A DNA stretch of 64,000 nucleotides. Origin: Bifidobacterium anseris. Lineage in GTDB: Bacteria > Actinomycetota > Actinomycetes > Actinomycetales > Bifidobacteriaceae. The first letter of the stretch is position 1. The number at the start of each line of letters is the position of its first letter. Shown one piece after another: positions 17,247-24,305 of the stretch. Under the pieces are notes generated by a model. It saw nothing but the letters and a program-made list of their open reading frames with translations, was not told where the DNA came from and searched no databases. The DNA lies in NCBI RefSeq assembly GCF_002860345.1, contig NZ_NMYC01000001.1, positions 867,397 through 931,396 of the forward strand. Direction: 5' to 3'. A program made the translations under genes and the position numbers.

Positions 17247-18335
17247 ATGGCCACCTTCGTCCAAGACACCGATGTCCGTCCCGGCCCGAACCGCTACGTG
17301 AGCGATCCGGGAGTCGCCAAGATCGTCCCGCAATACCTCGAGGACTATGAGCATCCGGTCATCATCACCGGCGTGAAATCAGCACAGGCGTTCCTGGACT
17401 ACAACGACGCGGACGAGTTCTTCGCACCCGCGCTGCGCTACGACGGCACATCGAGCGAACGCAACGCACGCGAGCTCGCCGAGCAGGCGAAGGCGCTCGA
17501 CGCGGACGCGATCGTGGCGATCGGCGCCGGCAAGCTCTCCGACACGGCGAAGAACGTCGCCGACATGCTCAACCTCGATCTGATCATCGTGCCGACGCTC
17601 GCCTGCGCATGCGCCGCCTACTCGCCGTATTCGGTCGACTACGACGACGAGCACCGTTTCCTCGGCGTGCCGGTGCATCCGAGGAACAGCACGGCGCTGC
17701 TCGTCGACGCGGCGATGATCGCGCGGGCGCCGTCCGAGAAATTCGTCGGCGGCATCGGCGACACGCTCGCGAAGTTCTACGAATCCGACCCGGTCTTCGC
17801 ACAGGCGGACGACCTGACGGTCTTCGACAAGCTGTCCCGGCACAGCGCGCGCCTTGTGCGCGACACGCTGCTCGAGGAGAGCGAACCGGCGCTTGAGGCG
17901 CTGCGCGCCGGCGACTACGACGATGCGCATGTGCGCACGCTCATCGACACAATCATCGGACTGGCCGGCACCGTCGCTGGTTTCGGCGGCGTGAGAGCCC
18001 GCGAATCCGGCGCGCACACCGTGCATGACGGCCTGACGCGCATCCCGGGTTCGGCCGAGACGATGCACGGCGAGAAAGTCGCCTACGGCGTCATGGTGCA
18101 GCTTGTGACCGAAGGCAAGGAGGACGAGGCGCGGGCGTTGCTGCCGTTCTACGACCGCATCGGCCTGCCGCATTCGTTCGCGCAGATGAACCTGCCGTTC
18201 ACCGACGAGAATCTGCGCGTCGTGGCCGATTTCGCCGCCGCCGAGGGCTCGCCGTTCCACGCGGCCGTGCCGGACGTGACCGCCGAGCGGATTATCGATG
18301 CAATGCGTGTCGTCGAAGGCTTCCCTCAGGCGTGA
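17247..18335 (+). CDS. gldA: Glycerol dehydrogenase-family oxidoreductase (iron-containing alcohol dehydrogenase superfamily)
   Basis: 362 residues, the length of GldA proteins. NAD-binding GAGKLSDTAKNVAD lies near residue 92; the metal ligands of the family are visible as GGIGDTLAKFYE (Asp), HTVHDGLT (His) and HGEKVAYGVMVQL (His). Family members oxidise glycerol or related diols with NAD; several actinobacterial homologues have unknown substrates. The ATG at 17247 has a GAAGAG SD; upstream in-frame ATG codons lack family sequence. A very strong hairpin follows the stop. Confidence 0.88.
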   Translation: MATFVQDTDVRPGPNRYVSDPGVAKIVPQYLEDYEHPVIITGVKSAQAFLDYNDADEFFAPALRYDGTSSERNARELAEQAKALDADAIVAIGAGKLSDTAKNVADMLNLDLIIVPTLACACAAYSPYSVDYDDEHRFLGVPVHPRNSTALLVDAAMIARAPSEKFVGGIGDTLAKFYESDPVFAQADDLTVFDKLSRHSARLVRDTLLEESEPALEALRAGDYDDAHVRTLIDTIIGLAGTVAGFGGVRARESGAHTVHDGLTRIPGSAETMHGEKVAYGVMVQLVTEGKEDEARALLPFYDRIGLPHSFAQMNLPFTDENLRVVADFAAAEGSPFHAAVPDVTAERIIDAMRVVEGFPQA

Positions 18336-18342
18336 TCCTCCG

Positions 18343-18394
18343 GCCGGGCGACCTTCTGTAGTCCATCCGGATGGACTACAGAAGGTCGCCCGGC
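18343..18394 (+). terminator. Long perfect hairpin downstream of the gldA-like gene
   Basis: A 52-base uninterrupted palindrome (26-bp arms) starting 7 nt past the stop codon. There is no T-run, but the stability suggests termination or mRNA protection. Confidence 0.75.
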
Positions 18395-18411
18395 ACCCCA
18401 TAGGGCATCCC

Positions 18412-18504
18412 AGCGATCGCTACCGGTGCATTCCACGACCATTCCGTTCGCAGATGCACTCCTTAGCGATCGCTACCGGTGCGTTTCATGACCATTCCGT
18501 TCGC
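18412..18504. repeat. Two direct repeats with 53-bp spacing (array 3)
   Basis: A 40-bp segment starting AGCGATCGCTACCGGTGC occurs at 18412 and again at 18465, so the period is exactly 53 bp. Both copies end CCATTCCGTTCGC. AGCGATCGCT is itself palindromic and resembles a LacI-family operator. The downstream copy overlaps the possible -35 of a promoter whose TATAAT is at 18511. In ungapped alignment the unit resembles that of the array at 22.2 kb. Confidence 0.8.
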
Positions 18505-18510
18505 GAACCG

Positions 18511-18516
18511 TATAAT
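18511..18516 (+). promoter_or_regulatory. -10 box upstream of the DUF1295 gene
   Basis: A perfect TATAAT, with ATGACC 17 nt upstream as a partial -35 that falls inside the second 40-bp repeat. Confidence 0.5.
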
Positions 18517-18645
18517 TCCGCTCCTCCTCAGCTAAAATACGGATAATCTCCCATCACAAACACGCCGACACGCCCGGGAATGCGCCCACGGCACCATTCC
18601 CCCGCGCGACCGACACGGCCGGGCGAATCCCGATACGCTTGGAAT

Positions 18646-19443
18646 ATGGCATTCTTGATTATGTGTATCGTGGCGCTGGCGATCAGCGCAGTGGGGTTCC
18701 ACCGCTACATCTGGTTTATCTCAATCGGCTACGGCTTCTCAATCGCCGGCATCGGTTCGGCGCTGCTCATCTACTTCGGTCTTCGCGGCGGACTGACAAC
18801 CGTCGCGGCCGTCATGGCGGCACTGCTCATCGTCTACGGGCTGCGGCTCGGCGGTTATCTGCTCATCCGCGAGTACCGCAGCTCCTCCTACCGGCAGGTG
18901 ATGCAACAGGCGATCGACAACGGCGCGCATGTCAGGCCGCCGCTCAAGCTCCTGACCTGGATCGGGTGCGCGCTGCTGTATGTGTGCGAGGCGTCGCCGA
19001 TCGTGTTCCGCCTGCAGAACCACGCGGGCACCGACGCCGTCGCCATCACGGGTGCCGCGATCATGGCGGCCGGCATCATCCTCGAATCCGCCGCGGATCT
19101 GACGAAGAACCGCTTCAAGCAGCAGCATCCGCACGCTTTGTGCGATGTCGGCCTGTTCCGTCTTGTGCGCTGCCCGAACTATCTGGGCGAGATCATCACA
19201 TGGACCGGCGTGTTCGTCTCCGGCGTCACCATCCTCAACGGCGTCTGGCAGTGGCTCGCCGCAGTCGGCGGCTATCTGTGCATCTGCTGGATCATGTTCG
19301 GCGGCGCACGCAGGCTTGAACTTCGCCAAGACAAGGAGTACTCCGACGATCCCGACTACCGGCGCTACGCCGAACGCACCCCCATCCTCATCCCCTTCAT
19401 TCCGCTGCACAGCCTGAGCAACGCCAAGTGGCTCATCGGCTGA
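18646..19443 (+). CDS. DUF1295-family membrane protein (steroid reductase/isoprenylcysteine methyltransferase-like fold)
   Basis: 265 residues with six to seven hydrophobic helices. The C-terminal region LFRLVRCPNYLGEIITWTG and PDYRRYAERTPILIP is the signature of DUF1295 proteins, which share the membrane fold of steroid 5-alpha-reductases and isoprenylcysteine methyltransferases (cofactor pocket around RxPNYLGE). The ATG at 18646 begins the first membrane helix and has TACGCT 6 nt upstream and no SD, suggesting a leaderless start; an in-frame ATG at 18580 would add 22 hydrophilic residues. The reaction is unknown. Confidence 0.85.
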   Translation: MAFLIMCIVALAISAVGFHRYIWFISIGYGFSIAGIGSALLIYFGLRGGLTTVAAVMAALLIVYGLRLGGYLLIREYRSSSYRQVMQQAIDNGAHVRPPLKLLTWIGCALLYVCEASPIVFRLQNHAGTDAVAITGAAIMAAGIILESAADLTKNRFKQQHPHALCDVGLFRLVRCPNYLGEIITWTGVFVSGVTILNGVWQWLAAVGGYLCICWIMFGGARRLELRQDKEYSDDPDYRRYAERTPILIPFIPLHSLSNAKWLIG

Positions 19444-19553
19444 ATTTCGGCGCGTCACGCAGCAGCGGCGCCTCTTCCGGCATCCTCCGTGCGGCGCTGC
19501 GCTGCTGCTATGCTCGGGTATGCGGACGAGGATCCGACGGGAGGTGAACGGTC

Positions 19554-20714
19554 ATGCGGCGCAGAATCATCATGAACCGCACCCACGAGACCCTGGCGTT
19601 CGATTTCGACGAGCGCACCGGGCATGCCGTAGGCACTGCCGCCGTGATTGACGAGCGACGCATGCCGCCGGAATTCACCACGCATGGCAAGCACGCCGTC
19701 TATGCGCATCGAGTGGATTCCTGGTGGCGAGGAAGGGCGATCCCCTCCACCCGTGACGGCATTACCCGCGTGCTCGCGGACCTGCGTCTTTCCAATACCG
19801 TCGAACTGCTCGACCGCACCCGCGGCCTGAGCCTGTCCGACCAATACTGGGTGCGGGACGCGGACGAAGACGTGCGCTGGGAGGACATCAACTTCTTCAA
19901 CAACTCCTTCCCCGAACAGCTTGGATACGCACTGCTGTCCGAACGCTCGTCGTCGCACCGGTTCAGTTTCGACGCACCCGACGCATCCACCGGCGGCGAC
20001 CTGCCGAAACGATGGACGGTAGGAGCGGATGGGACACGGCTGCTCATCAAGGCCGGTCGTACCGGTCAGGAACCGATCAACGAACTGATCGCTTCCCGCC
20101 TCGCGGACCGTCTGCATATTCCCGCCGTACGGTATACGCTCGGCGAATACGACAACCGTCCTGTCTCGATCTGCGCGGAGATGCTCTCGGACACCGAGGA
20201 GCTAATCAGCGCATGGCAGGTGTTGGGCACCGTAAAACGGGACAACCGCCTGTCCGCCCGCGATCAATGGCTTGCCGCCGCAGCTGCATTGGGCGCCAAT
20301 GAGCAGGAGACGTCCGACGCCACGGACGACTGGCTGCTCATCGACTGGCTCATGCGCAACATCGACCGCCACTACAACAATTTCGCGTTGATCCGCGACG
20401 TGGAGACCCTTCACGCGCGCCCCGCTCCCCTCTTCGATACGGGAGCCTCGCTGTGGGCCGGCGAACTGCGCATCAGCAATGCGGACTACAAGGCCAGGCC
20501 GTTCTTCGTCACAGCCAAATCCACCACGGCGCGCAGGCAACTACATCTGATACGCCATTGGGACCGCTATGACCTGGATGCGCTGGACGACTGGCCCGAG
20601 GACGTCGCCCGCCACTTGGGCGAGTATGGACTCATGTCGGAGGTCCGGATCCGCCTGATCCGACAGGCGCTGCAGGAACGCATCCAGCAGGCGAAGCAGG
20701 CACGCGACCGATAA
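19554..20714 (+). CDS. HipA-like C-terminal-domain kinase, orphan
   Basis: 386 residues. The C-terminal half carries the HipA-type kinase core: WLMRNIDRHYNNFALIRD (catalytic loop D-x-x-N) and PLFDTGASLW (metal-binding D). LLIKAGRTGQEPINE supplies the ATP-site lysine. The N-terminal 170 residues do not resemble classical HipA. GGGAGG lies 9 nt before the ATG. Classical HipA toxins phosphorylate Glu-tRNA synthetase and are paired with the HTH antitoxin HipB; no HTH gene is found on either side here, so it resembles stand-alone HipA/CtkA-type proteins. Role unproven. Confidence 0.8.
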   Translation: MRRRIIMNRTHETLAFDFDERTGHAVGTAAVIDERRMPPEFTTHGKHAVYAHRVDSWWRGRAIPSTRDGITRVLADLRLSNTVELLDRTRGLSLSDQYWVRDADEDVRWEDINFFNNSFPEQLGYALLSERSSSHRFSFDAPDASTGGDLPKRWTVGADGTRLLIKAGRTGQEPINELIASRLADRLHIPAVRYTLGEYDNRPVSICAEMLSDTEELISAWQVLGTVKRDNRLSARDQWLAAAAALGANEQETSDATDDWLLIDWLMRNIDRHYNNFALIRDVETLHARPAPLFDTGASLWAGELRISNADYKARPFFVTAKSTTARRQLHLIRHWDRYDLDALDDWPEDVARHLGEYGLMSEVRIRLIRQALQERIQQAKQARDR

Positions 20715-21023
20715 CGCACGACAATACCGGACGCCGCTCCGCATCCGAATGACCTTGTTAGCCGCCTCCAGTCCATTGTGCCCTGCGCCGGCACATGATC
20801 CTCTTTGATTCACATTTCGCATGGTTCGGACTCACGTTCGTACGGCACGCCACGCACACACTTTACCTACTAGGCATTTCTTATTATTATGTGCCATATT
20901 GCGTCGATGATGATGCGATACAACCACACCGTGGCGAGGAGGGCAACGCGTGTCACACAGCCAAAACCCGCAACACCGCATGTACTAGCACCAATCAACA
21001 CAGCAGAAGGGATCTGAACGACC
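20715..21023. other. Intergenic region before the membrane OB-fold gene
   Basis: 309 bp, less GC-rich than its surroundings around 20870-20930. No gene seen. It must hold the promoter of the next gene; AAGGGATC lies 11 nt before that ATG. Confidence 0.5.
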
Positions 21024-22058
21024 ATGGACGACAACACGACCACGCCGGGCACCAACCCCATCAACGAACCGCCCCGCGATTCCTCCTTCAGCGAATCAGA
21101 TGCGCCGGCAACGCAGACCTACAACGTCGAACAACCCGACCCCCGCCCCGATTCCCAGCAATACACGGACACAGCCCCGTACCAGCAGGCCATTCCCAAT
21201 ACTTCCACCTATCCATCGAATCAGTTCGGCTCCGCACCGAACGGTGCAGCCGCCATCCATAAGTCAAGGTTGACGAAATGGGTCCATGCAGCGTACATCA
21301 GCGTCATCCTCATCCTCGCCGCCCTGCTCGTCTACTCGCTTGTGGCTGGCGGTAATCTGCGCACGCAACTCGCAGAGACGCAGGCGCAGGCACAGACCGA
21401 ACAAGCGGATTGGAAGAAAAAGAACAACGAGCTCAACAAGCGCTATGAAACGCTGAATTCCGACTATCTTGCGCTCAAGGATGAGATGGAGAACGGCAGC
21501 AGCCGGATGCTCATCGACGTCAAGAACGCCTACGACGCCGAGGATTGGAACGGCACGATCGAGGCCGCTGATCTGCTGCACGAGAAGCACAACGGCGACG
21601 CAAAAGATCAGGAGGGCCAACAACTCAAGAAGAAAGCCCAGCAGAAGATTGACGAGGCGAAGGCTGCCGAAGAACGCAAGAAGCAGGAAGCAGAGAAGAA
21701 AAAGCAGGAAGAGGAGCAGAGGAAGCGTGAGGAGGAGGCCAAGGGATATGACACCGGCATCACCTACGATCAGCTCGCCCGCACACCTGATGACTTCCTC
21801 GGCAAGAAAGTCAAATTCACTGGCCGTGTCGTGCAGGTCTTGCGCGGAGACGAAACCACCGACATCCGCCTAGCCGTCGACGGCAACTACGACACGATCC
21901 TGCTCGGCACCTTCTCGAATGATCTGACGAAGTCGCGCATCCTCGAGGACGACACAATCACGATCTCCGGCACATCGCTCGGTGAGTACAGCTACAAAGC
22001 CGTGCTCGGCCAAACAATCTCGGTGCCCCTTGTGGCCGTCGCCAAGATCGACCAGTGA
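21024..22058 (+). CDS. Single-pass membrane protein with coiled coil and C-terminal OB-fold (tRNA_anti-like) domain
   Basis: 344 residues. Residues 1-85 are Pro/Gln/Asn/Thr-rich and disordered; one transmembrane helix follows (about 89-112, VHAAYISVILILAALLVYSL). Residues 115-240 form a coiled coil ending in a Lys/Glu-rich run. The last 100 residues (from ITYDQLARTPDDFLGKKVKF) are an OB-fold domain of the tRNA_anti-like type found in firmicute and actinobacterial surface proteins. No signal peptide precedes the helix, so the coiled coil and OB domain are probably outside the membrane. Function unknown. It is a single-gene unit with a strong terminator. Confidence 0.8.
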   Translation: MDDNTTTPGTNPINEPPRDSSFSESDAPATQTYNVEQPDPRPDSQQYTDTAPYQQAIPNTSTYPSNQFGSAPNGAAAIHKSRLTKWVHAAYISVILILAALLVYSLVAGGNLRTQLAETQAQAQTEQADWKKKNNELNKRYETLNSDYLALKDEMENGSSRMLIDVKNAYDAEDWNGTIEAADLLHEKHNGDAKDQEGQQLKKKAQQKIDEAKAAEERKKQEAEKKKQEEEQRKREEEAKGYDTGITYDQLARTPDDFLGKKVKFTGRVVQVLRGDETTDIRLAVDGNYDTILLGTFSNDLTKSRILEDDTITISGTSLGEYSYKAVLGQTISVPLVAVAKIDQ

Positions 22059-22087
22059 CGTCAGGCAGACAGACAACGGCCATCCAC

Positions 22088-22143
22088 GAAGCGGCGCCAA
22101 CATCCTACATGACAAGAGACGCATAGGATGTTGGCGCCGCTTC
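22088..22143 (+). terminator. Rho-independent-like terminator
   Basis: 20-bp perfect arms (GAAGCGGCGCCAACATCCTA and complement) with a 16-nt loop, followed by ATCTTTC. Confidence 0.85.
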
Positions 22144-22201
22144 ATCTTTCACCGCGTCTTCCACATTCAGCGCGACCCTCCGCGAACGGGTTGGGTGTAG
22201 T

Positions 22202-22386
22202 CCGCACCTGACCCATTCGCAACCGCCTATCCCAGCGAACGTTCTCGGCACAACCTGCACCCAAGCTGTTCGCAACCGTCTGCCCCAGCGAACGCTTCCG
22301 ACACAACCTGCACCCGACCCATTCGCAACCGCCTGCCTCAGCGAACGCTTCCGACACAACCTGCACCCAAGCTGTTCGCAACCGTC
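22202..22386. repeat. Intergenic tandem array, period 53 bp with alternating subtypes (array 2)
   Basis: Units begin at 22202 (52 bp), 22254 (53), 22307 (53) and 22360 (partial). Shared core: TTCGCAACCG, then CAGCGAACGCTTCCGACACAA, then CCTGCACCC. Two versions alternate: GACCCATTCGCAACCGCC and AAGCTGTTCGCAACCGTC, so the higher-order period is 106 bp. Each unit has TTCGC and GCGAA half-sites 14 nt apart. A further inverted copy of the GACCCATTCGC segment lies just upstream (22181-22196). No coding frame is supported. Confidence 0.85.
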
Positions 22387-22438
22387 GTGCAACCGCCGCA
22401 GAACGCCAGCGAGGTGCCCGTCGTCCGCCCCGGAACCG

Positions 22439-22444
22439 TACGAT
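22439..22444 (+). promoter_or_regulatory. -10 box giving a leaderless GNAT mRNA
   Basis: TACGAT with 6 nt to the ATG at 22451, and no SD in between or before. Confidence 0.5.
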
Positions 22445-22450
22445 GCGTTC

Positions 22451-22978
22451 ATGACCACCGCTGCGAACACACCAACCTCCCCAGAGACCACACACACTAC
22501 GGCCAGCGCGACCATCCGCCGCGCCCAGCCTTCCGATTCCGCCGCCATCATGAACCTGCTGCGCCAGGTCAACGACGTGCACGCACACGGCCGCCCCGAT
22601 TTGTTCGTCGAGGGCCGCACCAAGTACACGCCCGACGAGCTCGCGCGGATCATCGTCGACGACGACCGTCCGATCTTCGTAGCCGCAAACGAGGACGGTG
22701 CCGTGCTCGGCTACGCCTTCTGCGTGCGCGAGGACCATGCGGGCAGCAACAACCTGCAGCCGATCGCCACGCTGTACATCGACGACATCTGCGTCGACGA
22801 GTCCGCCCGCGGCAAACACGTGGGCACCGCGCTGTACCGTCACGTCCTCGACTACGCCCGCACGCACGGCTACCACAACGTGACGCTCAACGCCTGGGCC
22901 GCAAATCTTGCCGCCGTCAAATTCTACGAGTCGCTCGGCATGCGCGTCTACAAATACGGCATGGAGCAGATCCTGTAG
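22451..22978 (+). CDS. GNAT-family N-acetyltransferase
   Basis: 175 residues. After about 20 Thr/Ala-rich residues comes the GNAT fold; LYIDDICVDESARGKHVGTA is the beta4 strand and acetyl-CoA pyrophosphate loop (R-G-K-x-x-G), and NAWAANLAAVKFYESLGM is the C-terminal motif. Substrate unknown. It lies directly after array 2 and converges on the toxin gene. Confidence 0.9.
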   Translation: MTTAANTPTSPETTHTTASATIRRAQPSDSAAIMNLLRQVNDVHAHGRPDLFVEGRTKYTPDELARIIVDDDRPIFVAANEDGAVLGYAFCVREDHAGSNNLQPIATLYIDDICVDESARGKHVGTALYRHVLDYARTHGYHNVTLNAWAANLAAVKFYESLGMRVYKYGMEQIL

Positions 22979-23005
22979 GGACGTATTCGTTCACTATGCG
23001 ATCCG

Positions 23006-23515
23006 CTACCCCACCCGCACCGCGTGCTCGCGCAGGAAGCCGGCGAGTTCGTCCGCGCCGCCACGGCCGGTGACGATGTCCTGCACCCACTGATACAGCT
23101 CGTTGCCTTCGGCGTCCACGGCGTCCACGGCCCGCACATCCCAACCGCGCATCGTGAGGATCGCGAGCGCCATTTTCACGGCCGTGCGCTTGTTGCCGTC
23201 GGGGAAGATGTGGTCCTTCGCGAAGCGCGTCGCGAAATCGGCGACCTGCGCGAACACGTCCGCGTAGCGTTGCCGCGGCGTGACGCCGAAGAAGCTCAGG
23301 AAGGTCGCGCCGAGCACCGACTGCACGCGTCCGAGGATCTTCTCGTCGACGGTGGCGGGCGCGGTCGGCGTGATGTCGAGTCCGGTGCCGCGGATCGTGT
23401 CCAGATACACTTCGAAGATCGATTCGGCGATCGCGTCCATCTCCATCACGTCGCCGTCGAGTTCGATCGGCGCGACGTCGGCTGCCGCATCCTGCATGTT
23501 CCGCTCTCCGTTCAT
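23006..23515 (-). CDS. Doc/Fic-type toxin (death-on-curing family)
   Basis: 169 residues. The Fic core motif HIFPDGNKRTAVKMAL (H-x-F-x-D-G-N-K-R) is the short Doc version, in which family members phosphorylate EF-Tu or nucleotidylate targets. The ATG at 23515 overlaps the stop of the upstream gene (TGATG), so the two are translationally coupled. The upstream gene encodes a Panacea-domain protein, so this is most simply the toxin of a PanAT-type module. In-frame sequence upstream of 23515 belongs to the antitoxin gene. Confidence 0.85.
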   Translation of the reverse strand: MNGERNMQDAAADVAPIELDGDVMEMDAIAESIFEVYLDTIRGTGLDITPTAPATVDEKILGRVQSVLGATFLSFFGVTPRQRYADVFAQVADFATRFAKDHIFPDGNKRTAVKMALAILTMRGWDVRAVDAVDAEGNELYQWVQDIVTGRGGADELAGFLREHAVRVG

Positions 23516-24027
23516 CACGAGTTCTCCAACAGCCGCAGCGCGTTCGGGTATTCCCGCGTCACCTTGTCGACGCAGCCGGCGAGCGTACGCGCCGGCACCG
23601 TGCGTTGCATGTCCGCCGACGTGAGGATGTCGTCGACGTCGACCGTCGCCGATCCCCTGTCCTTCGCGCACCGCCATGCGCCGTCGTCGGCGCCCGACAT
23701 CTCCAGCAGATCGATCGCGGTCAGCGCGCCGAGCGTATCGACGACATGCGCGACAATCCGCTCAGCCGATGCGTCGAGCGTCGGCTCCTTCCATTCGTCG
23801 CGCTGCCGTATCATCCGCGAGCCGAACGACGCGTATTCGTCCCACACGTCCGTCTCGACGGGGCCGCGCTCCCCGACGGCGATCGCATCCTCGAACAGCG
23901 GCGCGCCGGTCTCGCGCAGCGCCTCGACCTGACACCAGTAGACGAGCAGATTGAGTTTGAGATTCGTCAGGAACCGTTCGCTCCCGTATTGCGCGACGAT
24001 CCGCCGCGCGACCCGAAGTGCGTCCAT
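23515..24027 (-). CDS. Panacea-domain (DUF4065/SocA-like) antitoxin
   Basis: 170 residues. NLLVYWCQVEALRETGAPLF and ERGPVETDVWDEYASFG match the Panacea/DUF4065 core (the Y/W-x-Q-x...G-P-V-x-x-x-V-W pattern). Panacea proteins act as antitoxins for many unrelated toxins, including Fic/Doc folds. GGAAGGAA lies about 9 nt before the ATG. Gene order antitoxin then toxin, with a one-base stop/start overlap. Pairing is supported by order and family; activity is inferred. Confidence 0.82.
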   Translation of the reverse strand: MDALRVARRIVAQYGSERFLTNLKLNLLVYWCQVEALRETGAPLFEDAIAVGERGPVETDVWDEYASFGSRMIRQRDEWKEPTLDASAERIVAHVVDTLGALTAIDLLEMSGADDGAWRCAKDRGSATVDVDDILTSADMQRTVPARTLAGCVDKVTREYPNALRLLENS

Positions 24028-24102
24028 GCCGTCCGATTCCTTCCGCGTGCTTTCACCTTGTGCGCCGTGTCGCTGTGTGCGCAGGTGTTTCCGACATCGA
24101 CC

Positions 24103-24288
24103 CTACTCCTCCTCGTCGTCGCCGGTCAGATGTTGGTAGAGTTCCGCGCTCAACGGCCTAGTCAGGCGCAGGTCCATTTCCACGAGCCGAACCGTTTCGC
24201 CCTTCTTGTCGCGCGTCGTCTCATGCAGGTTCGAATACGATCCGACATGCCCGGCGTAGTAGTACAGCTTGAGTTTCTCGGTATATCG
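24103..24288 (-). pseudogene. C-terminal remnant of a GC-rich gene cut by the AT-rich segment
   Basis: A 61-codon frame on the minus strand ends ...YQHLTGDDEEE and reads like a natural protein end (LYYYAGHVGSYSNLHETT, then VRLVEMDLRLTRPLSAEL). It has no start codon with SD, and an in-frame TAG lies immediately upstream, exactly where composition changes to AT-rich. Family not recognised. Probably the tail of a resident gene left after insertion or deletion. Confidence 0.55.
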
Positions 24289-24305
24289 CTAGACAATACG
24301 AAAAT

